Origin: Paeniglutamicibacter antarcticus_C
GTDB lineage: Bacteria; Actinomycetota; Actinomycetes; Actinomycetales; Micrococcaceae
Direction: 5' to 3'
Assembly (NCBI RefSeq): GCF_039544305.1
Contig: NZ_BAABLK010000004.1
Span: forward strand, 1-64,000
Length of the DNA stretch: 64,000 nt
Positions 26,078 to 33,290 of this stretch are shown piece by piece. Position 1 is the first letter of the stretch; the number at the start of each line of letters is the position of its first letter. A model generated the notes under the pieces. That model ran no database searches and was not told where the DNA came from. It worked only from the letters and a program-made list of their open reading frames with translations. A program made the position numbers and the translations under genes.

Positions 26078-26539
26078 ATGGAGACACTCAACGTTGAATC
26101 CAGCGACGACATACTCAAGCAGCATCTGCACAGGGCCTTCGATTCGCAGATCCCCAACTTCGGCAGCTACAACCTGGTGGCAGCCTCAGGCACCTCAGGC
26201 TCCGCGGGCCTGAAGGTGATCGGCTTCCGCCGGGAGCCGGCCGAACTTGTGCTTTGCCCGCTGAACCCCAAGAACCTGCTGCCATCCGAGCGCGCGATCT
26301 CGGTGGACAACACCAACGTTTCCCACGTGGCCCTGGTTTCAGATGGCGGCTACGAGGTGGGAAACAGCACCGGCCGCGTCTTCCGCTTTAACGTCCCGTC
26401 CGTGCTGTCACTGAACCTCCCGGGCGAGACGGAGTCCGGCAGCGAAATCCTGCTGCAGGAAGACGACGCGGCGGAATTCGTCGACTTCATGAACTCGTTC
26501 ATGGACCAGCTCGATCCCACGGTCCCCGCTTCCACCTAG
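26078..26539 (+). CDS. Conserved hypothetical protein (153 aa)
   Basis: A 153-residue acidic soluble protein with no signal or membrane segment and no motif I recognise. The sequence is strand-rich (YNLVAASGTSGSAGLKVIGF, VSHVALVSDGGYEVG, RVFRFNVPSVLSLNLPG) with a helical acidic tail, suggesting a single compact domain. It is transcribed divergently from ilvD across about 115 bp and is followed by a hairpin, so it is monocistronic. Codon bias matches the core genome, so I take it as real. Confidence 0.65.
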   Translation: METLNVESSDDILKQHLHRAFDSQIPNFGSYNLVAASGTSGSAGLKVIGFRREPAELVLCPLNPKNLLPSERAISVDNTNVSHVALVSDGGYEVGNSTGRVFRFNVPSVLSLNLPGETESGSEILLQEDDAAEFVDFMNSFMDQLDPTVPAST

Positions 26540-26543
26540 GCAT

Positions 26544-26584
26544 GTGCCTGCACCGCAGCGATCGTGCTGCAGCGGTACAGGCAC
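26544..26584 (+). terminator. Hairpin after the 153-aa gene
   Basis: GTGCCTG (26544-26550) pairs with CAGGCAC (26578-26584), with further inner pairing of CCGCAGC with GCTGC..GCGG. It begins five bases past the stop codon; no long T run. Confidence 0.55.
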
Positions 26585-26608
26585 CCTGTTCTCATCAGGT
26601 GCCACGGG

Positions 26609-26638
26609 AGCCCCCCAGCGTGCTTAGCCCTGGGGGCT
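26609..26638 (-). terminator. GC-rich hairpin at the end of the acidic-protein gene
   Basis: AGCCCCC..AG and CTGGGGGCT arms pair around a loop that contains the stop codon region of the minus-strand gene ending at 26624. It faces the hairpin at 26544-26584, giving back-to-back terminators for two converging genes. Confidence 0.5.
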
Positions 26639-27022
26639 GTCCTCGGGAAGGGGCCTTCCCAGTGCATCCAGGCCGTCCGCTTCCTGCCCGGCCGCGTCGT
26701 TCGGCTGTGGCACCCGGGCACCGGCTGTGTCCGACAGGTCCGGCTGTCCCTCCCCCGCGCGGACATCGCTGGCATGCTCCATATCGGCCTGTGCTGCCAT
26801 CCTCTCCGCCTCGCTGAACGGAAGTTCCCCCTCCGCCTGTGCCTCATGGCCCGCAAGCTCGTCGACTTCAAGTTCCTCATCGCGCAGCGGGTCCATGGTC
26901 GAAAGGGCGCGTGGGTCATCCGAGGAACCCTCCTCCACGGGTTGCCCGTCGCGCCCGTCTAAGGGATTGCCTTCTGCCTCGTAGTCCTTGCGTGGCTCGA
27001 ATTCCGGTGTGTTCAGTGACAT
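26624..27022 (-). CDS. Acidic hydrophilic protein (132 aa), unknown function
   Basis: A 132-residue protein rich in Glu, Asp, Ala and Gly with no hydrophobic segment (MSLNTPEFEPRKDYEAEG at the start; many EE, DD and PLPEDSP patterns). It looks disordered. ATG 27022 is preceded by AAGGAG with a six-base spacer, which decides the start over an ATG five codons upstream. No family recognised; similar acidic proteins are often induced by stress in this group, but that is conjecture. Confidence 0.6.
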   Translation of the reverse strand: MSLNTPEFEPRKDYEAEGNPLDGRDGQPVEEGSSDDPRALSTMDPLRDEELEVDELAGHEAQAEGELPFSEAERMAAQADMEHASDVRAGEGQPDLSDTAGARVPQPNDAAGQEADGLDALGRPLPEDSPQG

Positions 27023-27115
27023 GCGTTGCTCCTTCATGGTGACGTGGTAGGTGTTGGTGCCTTTGCTGCTCTTCTTGTTCTCATGCGGCCCTGTTGGGGG
27101 CGGAAGCAGCGCGGT

Positions 27116-27379
27116 TCACATCGGCTCGTTGTTCGTCCCGCCCTCTGGGTGATCAAGCGTGCCGGGGCCGGCGATCAGCCGGTATACCCCGAAACCAGTC
27201 ATGATCAGGCCCAGCGCCACGCCAAGCCACACCGGGGTGGCAAGTCCTTCCCCGGGCGACTTGCCCACAATGATGTAAATCCCGAAGAGGATCATCAACA
27301 AAATGCCGGTGATCACGAGCCCCATGCCGCGCCTTTTCAAGAAAGGCCGTCTGGGGGTTTCCCCTGGCTGCTGCGTCAT
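27116..27379 (-). CDS. Small membrane protein with two TM segments (87 aa)
   Basis: An 87-residue protein: a basic cytoplasmic N-terminus (PRRPFLKRRGM), then TM1 (GLVITGILLMILFGIYIIVG) and TM2 (ATPVWLGVALGLIMTGFGVY), ending in a polar tail. ATG 27379 has AGGA seven bases upstream. No function is assignable. It lies 93 bp upstream of the acidic-protein gene on the same strand and could be cotranscribed with it. Confidence 0.6.
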   Translation of the reverse strand: MTQQPGETPRRPFLKRRGMGLVITGILLMILFGIYIIVGKSPGEGLATPVWLGVALGLIMTGFGVYRLIAGPGTLDHPEGGTNNEPM

Positions 27380-28346
27380 GGCATGCTCCGTTCCTGGTGG
27401 TTCGTTATGGCGTGTGGACATGTTTGGTTCGTTGAATCCACACCCTTGGGTTGGTTCATCCACATCATGGTCATGGGTGCTCCCCAATTGTCCGGCGAGC
27501 ATACATGAACGGTGCTGCAGGCCCTCCTGCCGCGGCGGGTCTGTTTCTGGAAGGCCCCGAACAGCGAAAACCAGAATCCAGCATCAAGGGGGAAATCTGG
27601 TTCCTGAACGTCGCACGGTTGGTTCACTTGCGTGCCGCCGTTGCCCGCGAATGCATGATCGGTTTCCTGCCCGGTGGATTTCCGGGTGCGGCTCCCATGC
27701 TTTTGTCCCCTCCGGGATCCCAGGCCCGAAGGCCACAGCAGACGGCTTGATTCCATGGTGGCGTTGGAATGGGCAACGAGGGCTACAAGCAAAGGGGGCA
27801 CAGCTGTGGCTCCCAATAACGCATCAGGCATCCTGACCGGTATCCCCACGGCGCTGTGGGACATTCGTGCATTGGTCTTCACTGCTGCCTCCCGTCTTGG
27901 CAGGTTTCGGGACTTTCAAGGGTGCCTCTACCGTAGGCCCGGCGCATCAGGCGCGCAACGCTCTACTGCTCCAGGCGTACCTTTCATGGAATGTTCCCGC
28001 GGGATTCGGGGTTTACGGATGTGGGCGTGGCATATCTGGAAGAATGCTGAAAAGGCCGAGGAATTAGCATTCAGTTAAATCTTTACCTCACATCTTGCTT
28101 CATGGATTCACTGCTGCCACTCGGCGTCACGCGAGTCCGCCCCGCCGCCGCTAGCCCCCTGAGTTTCGAGGCCGGCTACCGAATTCATGTATGGGACCCG
28201 TACGAGAAAAAAGTTTTCGATCACCAGATCGTAATATCAAAACACCTCATTGCCAGTACCCTTCGCTGATTCTTTCGCGGTAAGATCGAAATGTGCATCG
28301 CAACAATGATGCTTAAACTGAACCTTCATCCGAACGGAGAATAGTT
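27380..28346. other. About 970 bp with no supported gene
   Basis: Several overlapping open frames on both strands (for example 27376-27882 minus and 27674-28078 plus) exist here, but none has a plausible start site, a recognisable domain or consistent codon bias. The last about 250 bp become less GC-rich and presumably hold the promoter of the GlsB-type gene at 28347; a TAAGAT near 28282 could be a -10 box but is unproven. Confidence 0.4.
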
Positions 28347-28607
28347 ATGGGTTTCATTGGTTGGATTGTTCTAGGACTGATTGCCGGAGCTATTGCAAAG
28401 GCCATCAAACCAGGCGACCAAGGCGGCGGCTGGCTGGCCACGCTCGTGCTCGGTGTCGTTGGCGCCGTCCTGGGTGGCTGGATTGGTTCAGCGATCTTCA
28501 ACGTCGGAGTCGATGAGTTCTGGTCGCTATCCACATGGTTGCTGGCGATCGGCGGAGCATTGATTGTCCTCGTTATCTGGGGACTGTTGACGCGCAAGAA
28601 AGCCTAA
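28347..28607 (+). CDS. GlsB/YeaQ/YmgE family membrane protein
   Basis: An 86-residue protein with three hydrophobic segments and the family's glycine-rich signature (GFIGWIVLGLIAGAIAKAI, then PGDQGGGWLATLVLGVVGAVLGGW). The family, also called transglycosylase-associated protein, is small, membrane-embedded and often stress-induced; its biochemical role is not settled. GGAG seven bases before ATG 28347 supports the start. Monocistronic, with a strong terminator. Confidence 0.9.
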   Translation: MGFIGWIVLGLIAGAIAKAIKPGDQGGGWLATLVLGVVGAVLGGWIGSAIFNVGVDEFWSLSTWLLAIGGALIVLVIWGLLTRKKA

Positions 28608-28617
28608 GCACTTCAGA

Positions 28618-28659
28618 ATGTGAGGGTTGCCCCGGCTCACGCCGGAGCAACCCTCACAT
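28618..28659. terminator. Strong hairpin after the GlsB-type gene
   Basis: ATGTGAGGGTTGC (28618-28630) and GCAACCCTCACAT (28647-28659) form a perfect 13-bp stem with an inner CCGG/CCGG pairing. It begins ten bases after the stop codon. Confidence 0.75.
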
Positions 28660-29011
28660 CGTTAACACTGGATCCGTCCGCCAGCAGCCGCAACAGACCC
28701 CAAAAATCCCGCATCACGACACGGTGCAAGTTCCTTTACCTGGGGCTCGCTAGCTCATACGCTCACGTCATGAACCGTCAATCCACCAAAGGGCTTGAAG
28801 AAACACCCGCAATTCTGAAACGGCACCAGCCTGGCACGCTTCTTGGCGACGCGTCTGAAAGACCCAAGTCCTAGACCCGGCCCCACGGATCGGACCCTTC
28901 GGACCTCCCTGCCTTCGGAAAAATAGCCCTCTATCCGTTTTCTTGTCCATGTGAAAGACGTGACAACCCATGAACAGCCTTTTCGTCTCCTTGGCCCCAG
29001 GGAGCCCCGCC

Positions 29012-30025
29012 ATGAGCCTTGGGTGGGACCTGATCGATTCCTTGGTCGAAGCAGCCCAAGAATGCCACGGCGAGCCGTCGCCGCTCTTGGAGCTTTTGCG
29101 CACTTCGGCCCAAGATCCTCCGATCCCTGGCCGCGGGCAAACCCTGGGACTATGGGAACTTTTGGCAACGCTCGGCAGTATCGACCTGGTTGCCGCCCGC
29201 GCAGTGGAGCCGCATCTGGATGCCGCCGCAATCCTGGCACAAGCAGGAATCCGCTGGACCCCGGGGACCAGCTGGGGAGTCTTTGCCGCTGAGGGCCAGC
29301 GGAAACTCGCTGCCACGGCACCCGCCGAGCCTTCAGCCAGCTGGAACCTGGCGGGTGAGAAACCGTGGTGCTCCTTGGCAGGGACGCTGGACCATGCTGT
29401 TGTCACTGCCCATGTCCCCGGCGGGCGGCGGGCGTTTTCCGTGGATCTGAAGCAACCGGGAGTGAGCCCACATGCAGGTACCTGGACCAGCCACGGCCTG
29501 CACCGGATCCCCAGCGAAGCGGTGTCCTTCGACCAGGTTCCGGCCACCCCTGTGGGAGCAACCGATTGGTATCTTGATCGGCCGGGATTTGCCGTCGGCG
29601 GTGTCGCAGTCGCCGCCTGCTGGTTTGGAGGCGCCGTGGGGATCTTCCGCACGCTCTTCGCTGCCGCCCAGGCACGTGAGCCGGACCAGTTGGCCTTGGC
29701 ATGGCTCGGTGAAGCGGACCGGCTGCTGGCCGCTGGCGCAACGGCCCTGCACGTTGCGGCACAGTCCGCCGACGCCGGCACCCTGGACTGGGTTACCGCC
29801 CAACGGGTCCGTGGGCTGGTAGCCGGGATCTGCGAACGCCTGATCACCTTGGCGGGACAGTCCCTGGGGCCCGCGCCATTGGGCTTTGACCATTCCCATG
29901 CACAGCGGATTGCTGACCTGGGAATCTACCTCAGGCAGCACCATGCCGCCCGGGACGACGCTGCCCTAGGGACACTGCTCCTGGAGGCTTCCGGATCGAC
30001 GGACAAAGGTATCGGCCCATGGTGA
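29012..30025 (+). CDS. Acyl-CoA dehydrogenase-like protein
   Basis: A 337-residue protein with the acyl-CoA dehydrogenase layout: helical N-terminus, central strand region (WNLAGEKPWCSLAGTLDHAVVTA, HAGTWTSHGLHRIPSEAVSFDQVP) and C-terminal helical bundle. It is shorter than typical family members (about 380-400) and I cannot place the catalytic glutamate. ATG 29012 is preferred because AGGGAG lies seven bases upstream; an ATG at 28970 has none. Its stop overlaps the next gene, so it belongs to a three-gene operon with a deacetylase/methyltransferase and a glycosyltransferase. Redox role on a lipid or sugar-linked acyl chain is inference. Confidence 0.75.
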   Translation: MSLGWDLIDSLVEAAQECHGEPSPLLELLRTSAQDPPIPGRGQTLGLWELLATLGSIDLVAARAVEPHLDAAAILAQAGIRWTPGTSWGVFAAEGQRKLAATAPAEPSASWNLAGEKPWCSLAGTLDHAVVTAHVPGGRRAFSVDLKQPGVSPHAGTWTSHGLHRIPSEAVSFDQVPATPVGATDWYLDRPGFAVGGVAVAACWFGGAVGIFRTLFAAAQAREPDQLALAWLGEADRLLAAGATALHVAAQSADAGTLDWVTAQRVRGLVAGICERLITLAGQSLGPAPLGFDHSHAQRIADLGIYLRQHHAARDDAALGTLLLEASGSTDKGIGPW

Positions 30026-31392
30026 GCTTCAACCACGAGGACAGCGGCACGTCCGAAAGCAGCTGGCAGGAATCGGGGGTAGGCATGTTGGCCGCCGTGC
30101 CTGCAATCGGTATGCCCTGTTTCGGACATCCTTTACTGGTCCTTTCCGCCCATCCCGACGACGAGACGCTGGGCGCGGCAGGCTTGATCCACCAGGCACT
30201 ACGTGCAGGTTCCCCGGTGCACGTCATCGTTGCCACGGCCGGTGAAGCCTCGCATCCGCATTCGCCCACCCACCGACCCAGTGATTTGGCGCGTATCCGT
30301 GCCCTGGAGCTGGCCGCCGCGCTCGCGGCGCTAGAACCCCACATCCCAGATGCCGGCATCCTCACCTTTGAAATGCTGGGCTTTGCGGACGGTTCCCTTG
30401 CCGAGCACACCGGCAAGCTTGAAGCCGCACTCCACACGGCAGTCCCAGCCGGTGACACCCTCGTCGTGGCCCCCTACCGCCACGACGGACACACCGACCA
30501 CGACACCCTCGGCGCACTCGCGGCCCGGGTTGCACAGGAACTGCACCTCGGGTTGCTGGAATACCCGATCTGGTACTGGCATTGGGCGCTACCGGAGCAA
30601 GATGCGCGGTGGACGCGGTGGAACTCACTGGTGCTGGATCCCGAGGCCCTGGCGGCCAAGCGCCGCGCCATGGAAATGCACCGCTCGCAGATTGCGCCGC
30701 TGTCCGGGGCACCCGAGGATGCCACGCTGCTGCACGGGCCCTTCCTGGAACACTTCGAACGCGGCAGTGAAACGTTCCGGTTCACCGCACCCGGGTTGCA
30801 GGACTCGGGTACGGCAACCACCACCTTTGACAGCCTCTATACCCGTACACCCGATCCCTGGCACTACCTGGGCAGCCCCTATGAGGAACGCAAGCGGGCC
30901 GTCACCATCGCCTCGCTGCCCAAGGCGCGGTATTGCACAGCCATGGAGCTCGGCTGCTCGATCGGGGTCCTGACCGGCGAACTGGCCGGGCGCACCGACG
31001 TGCTGGTCGCCGTTGACGCCAGCGGTGTTGCCCTCAAGGCAGCACGTGAGCGGTTGACCGGCATGCCGCACGTGACACTGGTACATGCGGTGCTGCCGCA
31101 CCAGTTCCCGGATACCGCACCAGGTACCCAGGAGCTGGTGGTGGTCTCTGAAATCGGCTACTTCTTGGCGCCCGATGAACTTGATCTACTCCTGGGCCGC
31201 TGCCACGAAGCACTCGCTCCCGGGGGCCACCTGCTGCTGTGCCACTGGCTGCATCCGGTGCACGGATGGCCGCTGGACGGGGAGCAGGTCCATGCCGCCG
31301 CACACCGCTTGGGCATGGACGCCAAGGTGCTCCACCGTGAAGCGGACTTCCTGCTGGAGATCTTTGAGAAGACCGGCGGCGGCGATGGATGA
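30019..31392 (+). CDS. Fusion: PIG-L deacetylase + SAM-dependent methyltransferase
   Basis: A 457-residue protein. Residues about 35-260 are a PIG-L (LmbE) zinc deacetylase: LLVLSAHPDDETLGAAG carries the AHPDDE metal motif and PYRHDGHTDHDTLG the second site. Residues about 275-455 are a class I methyltransferase (AMELGCSIGVLTGELA as SAM motif I, then VVVSEIGYFL). PIG-L enzymes remove acetyl from N-acetylglucosamine-type sugars, as in mycothiol and GPI synthesis; the methyltransferase may act on the same molecule. ATG 30019 overlaps the previous stop by 7 bp and its own stop overlaps the next start by 8 bp, so expression is coupled. Confidence 0.88.
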   Translation: MVSFNHEDSGTSESSWQESGVGMLAAVPAIGMPCFGHPLLVLSAHPDDETLGAAGLIHQALRAGSPVHVIVATAGEASHPHSPTHRPSDLARIRALELAAALAALEPHIPDAGILTFEMLGFADGSLAEHTGKLEAALHTAVPAGDTLVVAPYRHDGHTDHDTLGALAARVAQELHLGLLEYPIWYWHWALPEQDARWTRWNSLVLDPEALAAKRRAMEMHRSQIAPLSGAPEDATLLHGPFLEHFERGSETFRFTAPGLQDSGTATTTFDSLYTRTPDPWHYLGSPYEERKRAVTIASLPKARYCTAMELGCSIGVLTGELAGRTDVLVAVDASGVALKAARERLTGMPHVTLVHAVLPHQFPDTAPGTQELVVVSEIGYFLAPDELDLLLGRCHEALAPGGHLLLCHWLHPVHGWPLDGEQVHAAAHRLGMDAKVLHREADFLLEIFEKTGGGDG

Positions 31393-32146
31393 CGCGCTCG
31401 GTGCCGTGGTGGTCGTGGTCCCCGTACGCAACGAGGAAAAATTGCTGGGTCTCTGCCTGGACCACGTGCGCCTTGCCATGGAACAGTTGCACCGCGCCCG
31501 CCCGCAAATCACGGTCAACCTCACCGTCGTCCTGGACCAATGCCAGGATTCATCGGCTTTGGTGGCTGCTTCCCATGCGGCCAGGGACAAGAGGATAACC
31601 GTGATATCCGTCGACTTCGGGTCCGTCGGGTCCAGCCGTGCGAGCGGAATCGAGAATGCGCTAGCCGCACTCTCAAGCTGCGTCCCCCCGGACAGATCGC
31701 TCCACGAAACGTGGATAGCCTGCACCGATGCGGACACCCAGGTCCCGGCGCACTGGCTCACACGCACGGTGGAACTGGCCGAATCCGGCCACGACGCTGT
31801 CACCGGAACCGTGGAACCCGACAGGAATGAATTGGGCGAGACCTTGTTCGCCGCATGGCGGCGCGAGCACCGCAGCCATGAGGGCCACAACCACGTCCAC
31901 GGAGCAAACTTGGGCTTCAGGGCCTCGGAGTACCGCGCCGTTGGCGGCTTCCCCCCGGTCCCCGTGGACGAGGATGTCCTCCTGGTCGATCGTCTACGCG
32001 CCCACGGAGCCAGGATCCTGGCCACGGGTCAGCTTCATGCGATCACTTCGGGTCGGATCCAGGGGCGGGTCGGCACCGGATTCGCCGCCTACCTGCACAG
32101 CCTTGACACGGGAACCAGCACGCAAACCGGCAGGCCGAATAGCTAG
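31385..32146 (+). CDS. Family 2 glycosyltransferase
   Basis: A 253-residue GT-A fold protein. AVVVVVPVRNEEKLLGLCLDHV opens the nucleotide-binding region, TWIACTDADTQVP holds the DxD motif, and VHGANLGFRASEYRAVGGFPPVPVDEDVLLVDRL is the acceptor-side block with the ED pair typical of inverting GT2 enzymes. No membrane segment is seen. ATG 31385 overlaps the upstream stop by 8 bp. It is last in the operon with the acyl-CoA dehydrogenase-like and PIG-L/methyltransferase genes; the three together suggest modification of a glycolipid or sugar-linked small molecule. Confidence 0.85.
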   Translation: MDDALGAVVVVVPVRNEEKLLGLCLDHVRLAMEQLHRARPQITVNLTVVLDQCQDSSALVAASHAARDKRITVISVDFGSVGSSRASGIENALAALSSCVPPDRSLHETWIACTDADTQVPAHWLTRTVELAESGHDAVTGTVEPDRNELGETLFAAWRREHRSHEGHNHVHGANLGFRASEYRAVGGFPPVPVDEDVLLVDRLRAHGARILATGQLHAITSGRIQGRVGTGFAAYLHSLDTGTSTQTGRPNS

Positions 32147-32273
32147 AACACGGGAACAAATGGACTTGCGACATCACCGCTATACGCATAAGTTGGCCAC
32201 AGGGAGCCATTTTCCCGGCCAACGCCGCCGTTCCGCAGTCCCTGCGGTCGGCACAGGATAGAGAAACGGGGAC

Positions 32274-32711
32274 ATGATGGTTGAAGAACCATGGGAAGCC
32301 GCTGAGCCGAAGCCAGCCACAAGCCCAGATACACCGAGGCCTGCAGCAGGTTCAACGGTGCCTGCCACCGGCGAACTCGAGCCTGCCACCGGCAAGCCCG
32401 AACACCTCCCCCCGGCGGCTGCAAAGCCCCAAAGGACAGCGAAGACGGTGCAGCAAACAACCCGTGCCGGGGTTATCTGGACGTTCACCATCGTGGCGAT
32501 CATCGTCGCGATCCTCTTGGTGATCTTCATGATCCAGAACCAGGTCCAAACCACCGTGACCTTCTTGGGGTTCCAGGGGGAACTTGCCCTGGGCATCGCC
32601 ATGCTGATTGCCGCGATAGGCGGCGCAGCGGTGGTGGCGATTGCCGGTGCGGTACGCATCATCCAGCTGCGTAGCCGTGCAAGTGCCGCAGACAAACGCC
32701 TCAACCACTAG
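32274..32711 (+). CDS. LapA-domain membrane protein
   Basis: A 145-residue protein with a Pro/Ala-rich cytoplasmic N-terminus (about 1-60) followed by two TM helices: GVIWTFTIVAIIVAILLVIFMIQN and LALGIAMLIAAIGGAAVVAIAG, with the polar QVQTTVTFLGFQGE loop between. This is the LapA (DUF1049) pattern; relatives take part in envelope or lipopolysaccharide assembly, but the actinobacterial role is unknown. Start is one of two tandem ATGs (32274/32277) after GGGG. Confidence 0.8.
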   Translation: MMVEEPWEAAEPKPATSPDTPRPAAGSTVPATGELEPATGKPEHLPPAAAKPQRTAKTVQQTTRAGVIWTFTIVAIIVAILLVIFMIQNQVQTTVTFLGFQGELALGIAMLIAAIGGAAVVAIAGAVRIIQLRSRASAADKRLNH

Positions 32712-32784
32712 CCAAAGGGACCATGCAGGGAAACCCTTTTCCCGTGCATGGCAACCGCACAAGAGCAACGGAGATGATTCAGCA

Positions 32785-33219
32785 ATGAACGACATCAACA
32801 TCGACAAGCAGATGGAAACCATCCAGAAGCAGCTCAAGACCTGGGCCAAGAAAGCCAAGGCGGACTACCCCAGCGCGCTGGAGGACACCGTTCGCCAAGC
32901 GGTGGACCGCGTGGACCCGGCAGGGATCGCCAAGGCCTCCGAGGATGTCCTGGCCACGGTGACAGGTAACCGCAAGAAGGCACGCCAGGCACGCAAGTCC
33001 ATTGAGTCCACGCTCAAACGAGCGCAAAAGAAGGCCGGCAGCAAGAAGTCCTGTGCATCAGGCACCTGGGTCGTTTTAGGTTCCTTGGCAGTGATCGGCA
33101 TCGTCGCAGCAATCGTGGTCCGCCGCGCTGCAAACCCCGAGACCACGGCCACCCGCCCCTCGGAACCGCACACCGGTGCGAGCGACGCCAAGGGCGTGGA
33201 TCCGGACATCGAGAAGTAG
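32785..33219 (+). CDS. Basic membrane-anchored protein (144 aa), unknown
   Basis: A 144-residue protein: a charged helical N-terminal region rich in Lys (METIQKQLKTWAKKAKADYP, then KSIESTLKRAQKKAGSKK), one TM helix (TWVVLGSLAVIGIVAAIVV, about 97-115) and a short polar tail. The first part could be a coiled coil or DNA/RNA-facing domain. ATG 32785 is taken with GGAG 11 bases upstream. It follows the LapA gene by about 70 bp and precedes a long palindrome. No family recognised with confidence. Confidence 0.65.
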   Translation: MNDINIDKQMETIQKQLKTWAKKAKADYPSALEDTVRQAVDRVDPAGIAKASEDVLATVTGNRKKARQARKSIESTLKRAQKKAGSKKSCASGTWVVLGSLAVIGIVAAIVVRRAANPETTATRPSEPHTGASDAKGVDPDIEK

Positions 33220-33248
33220 AACCACCCCAGGGATCCACAAGCCCGACG

Positions 33249-33286
33249 CAAATGCTCCCCCGTTCCGCGGAACGGGGGAGCATTTG
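33249..33286. terminator. Perfect 38-bp palindrome, bidirectional terminator
   Basis: Both halves (19 bp each, centred at 33267/33268, core CGTTCCGCGGAACG) are exact complements with no loop needed. It sits between converging genes (stop at 33219 plus strand, katE stop at 33291 minus strand) and so probably ends both transcripts. T-rich tails are short. Confidence 0.75.
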
Positions 33287-33290
33287 CCTT

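Noticed and set aside
27376..27882. Minus-strand frame of 168 codons between small membrane protein genes
   Set aside because: No plausible start site, odd composition and overlap with the start of the 87-aa membrane protein; not supported.
30019..31392. PIG-L protein as the mycothiol enzyme MshB
   Set aside because: MshB is a stand-alone deacetylase; this protein is fused to a methyltransferase and sits with a GT2 and an acyl-CoA dehydrogenase homolog, without other mycothiol genes.
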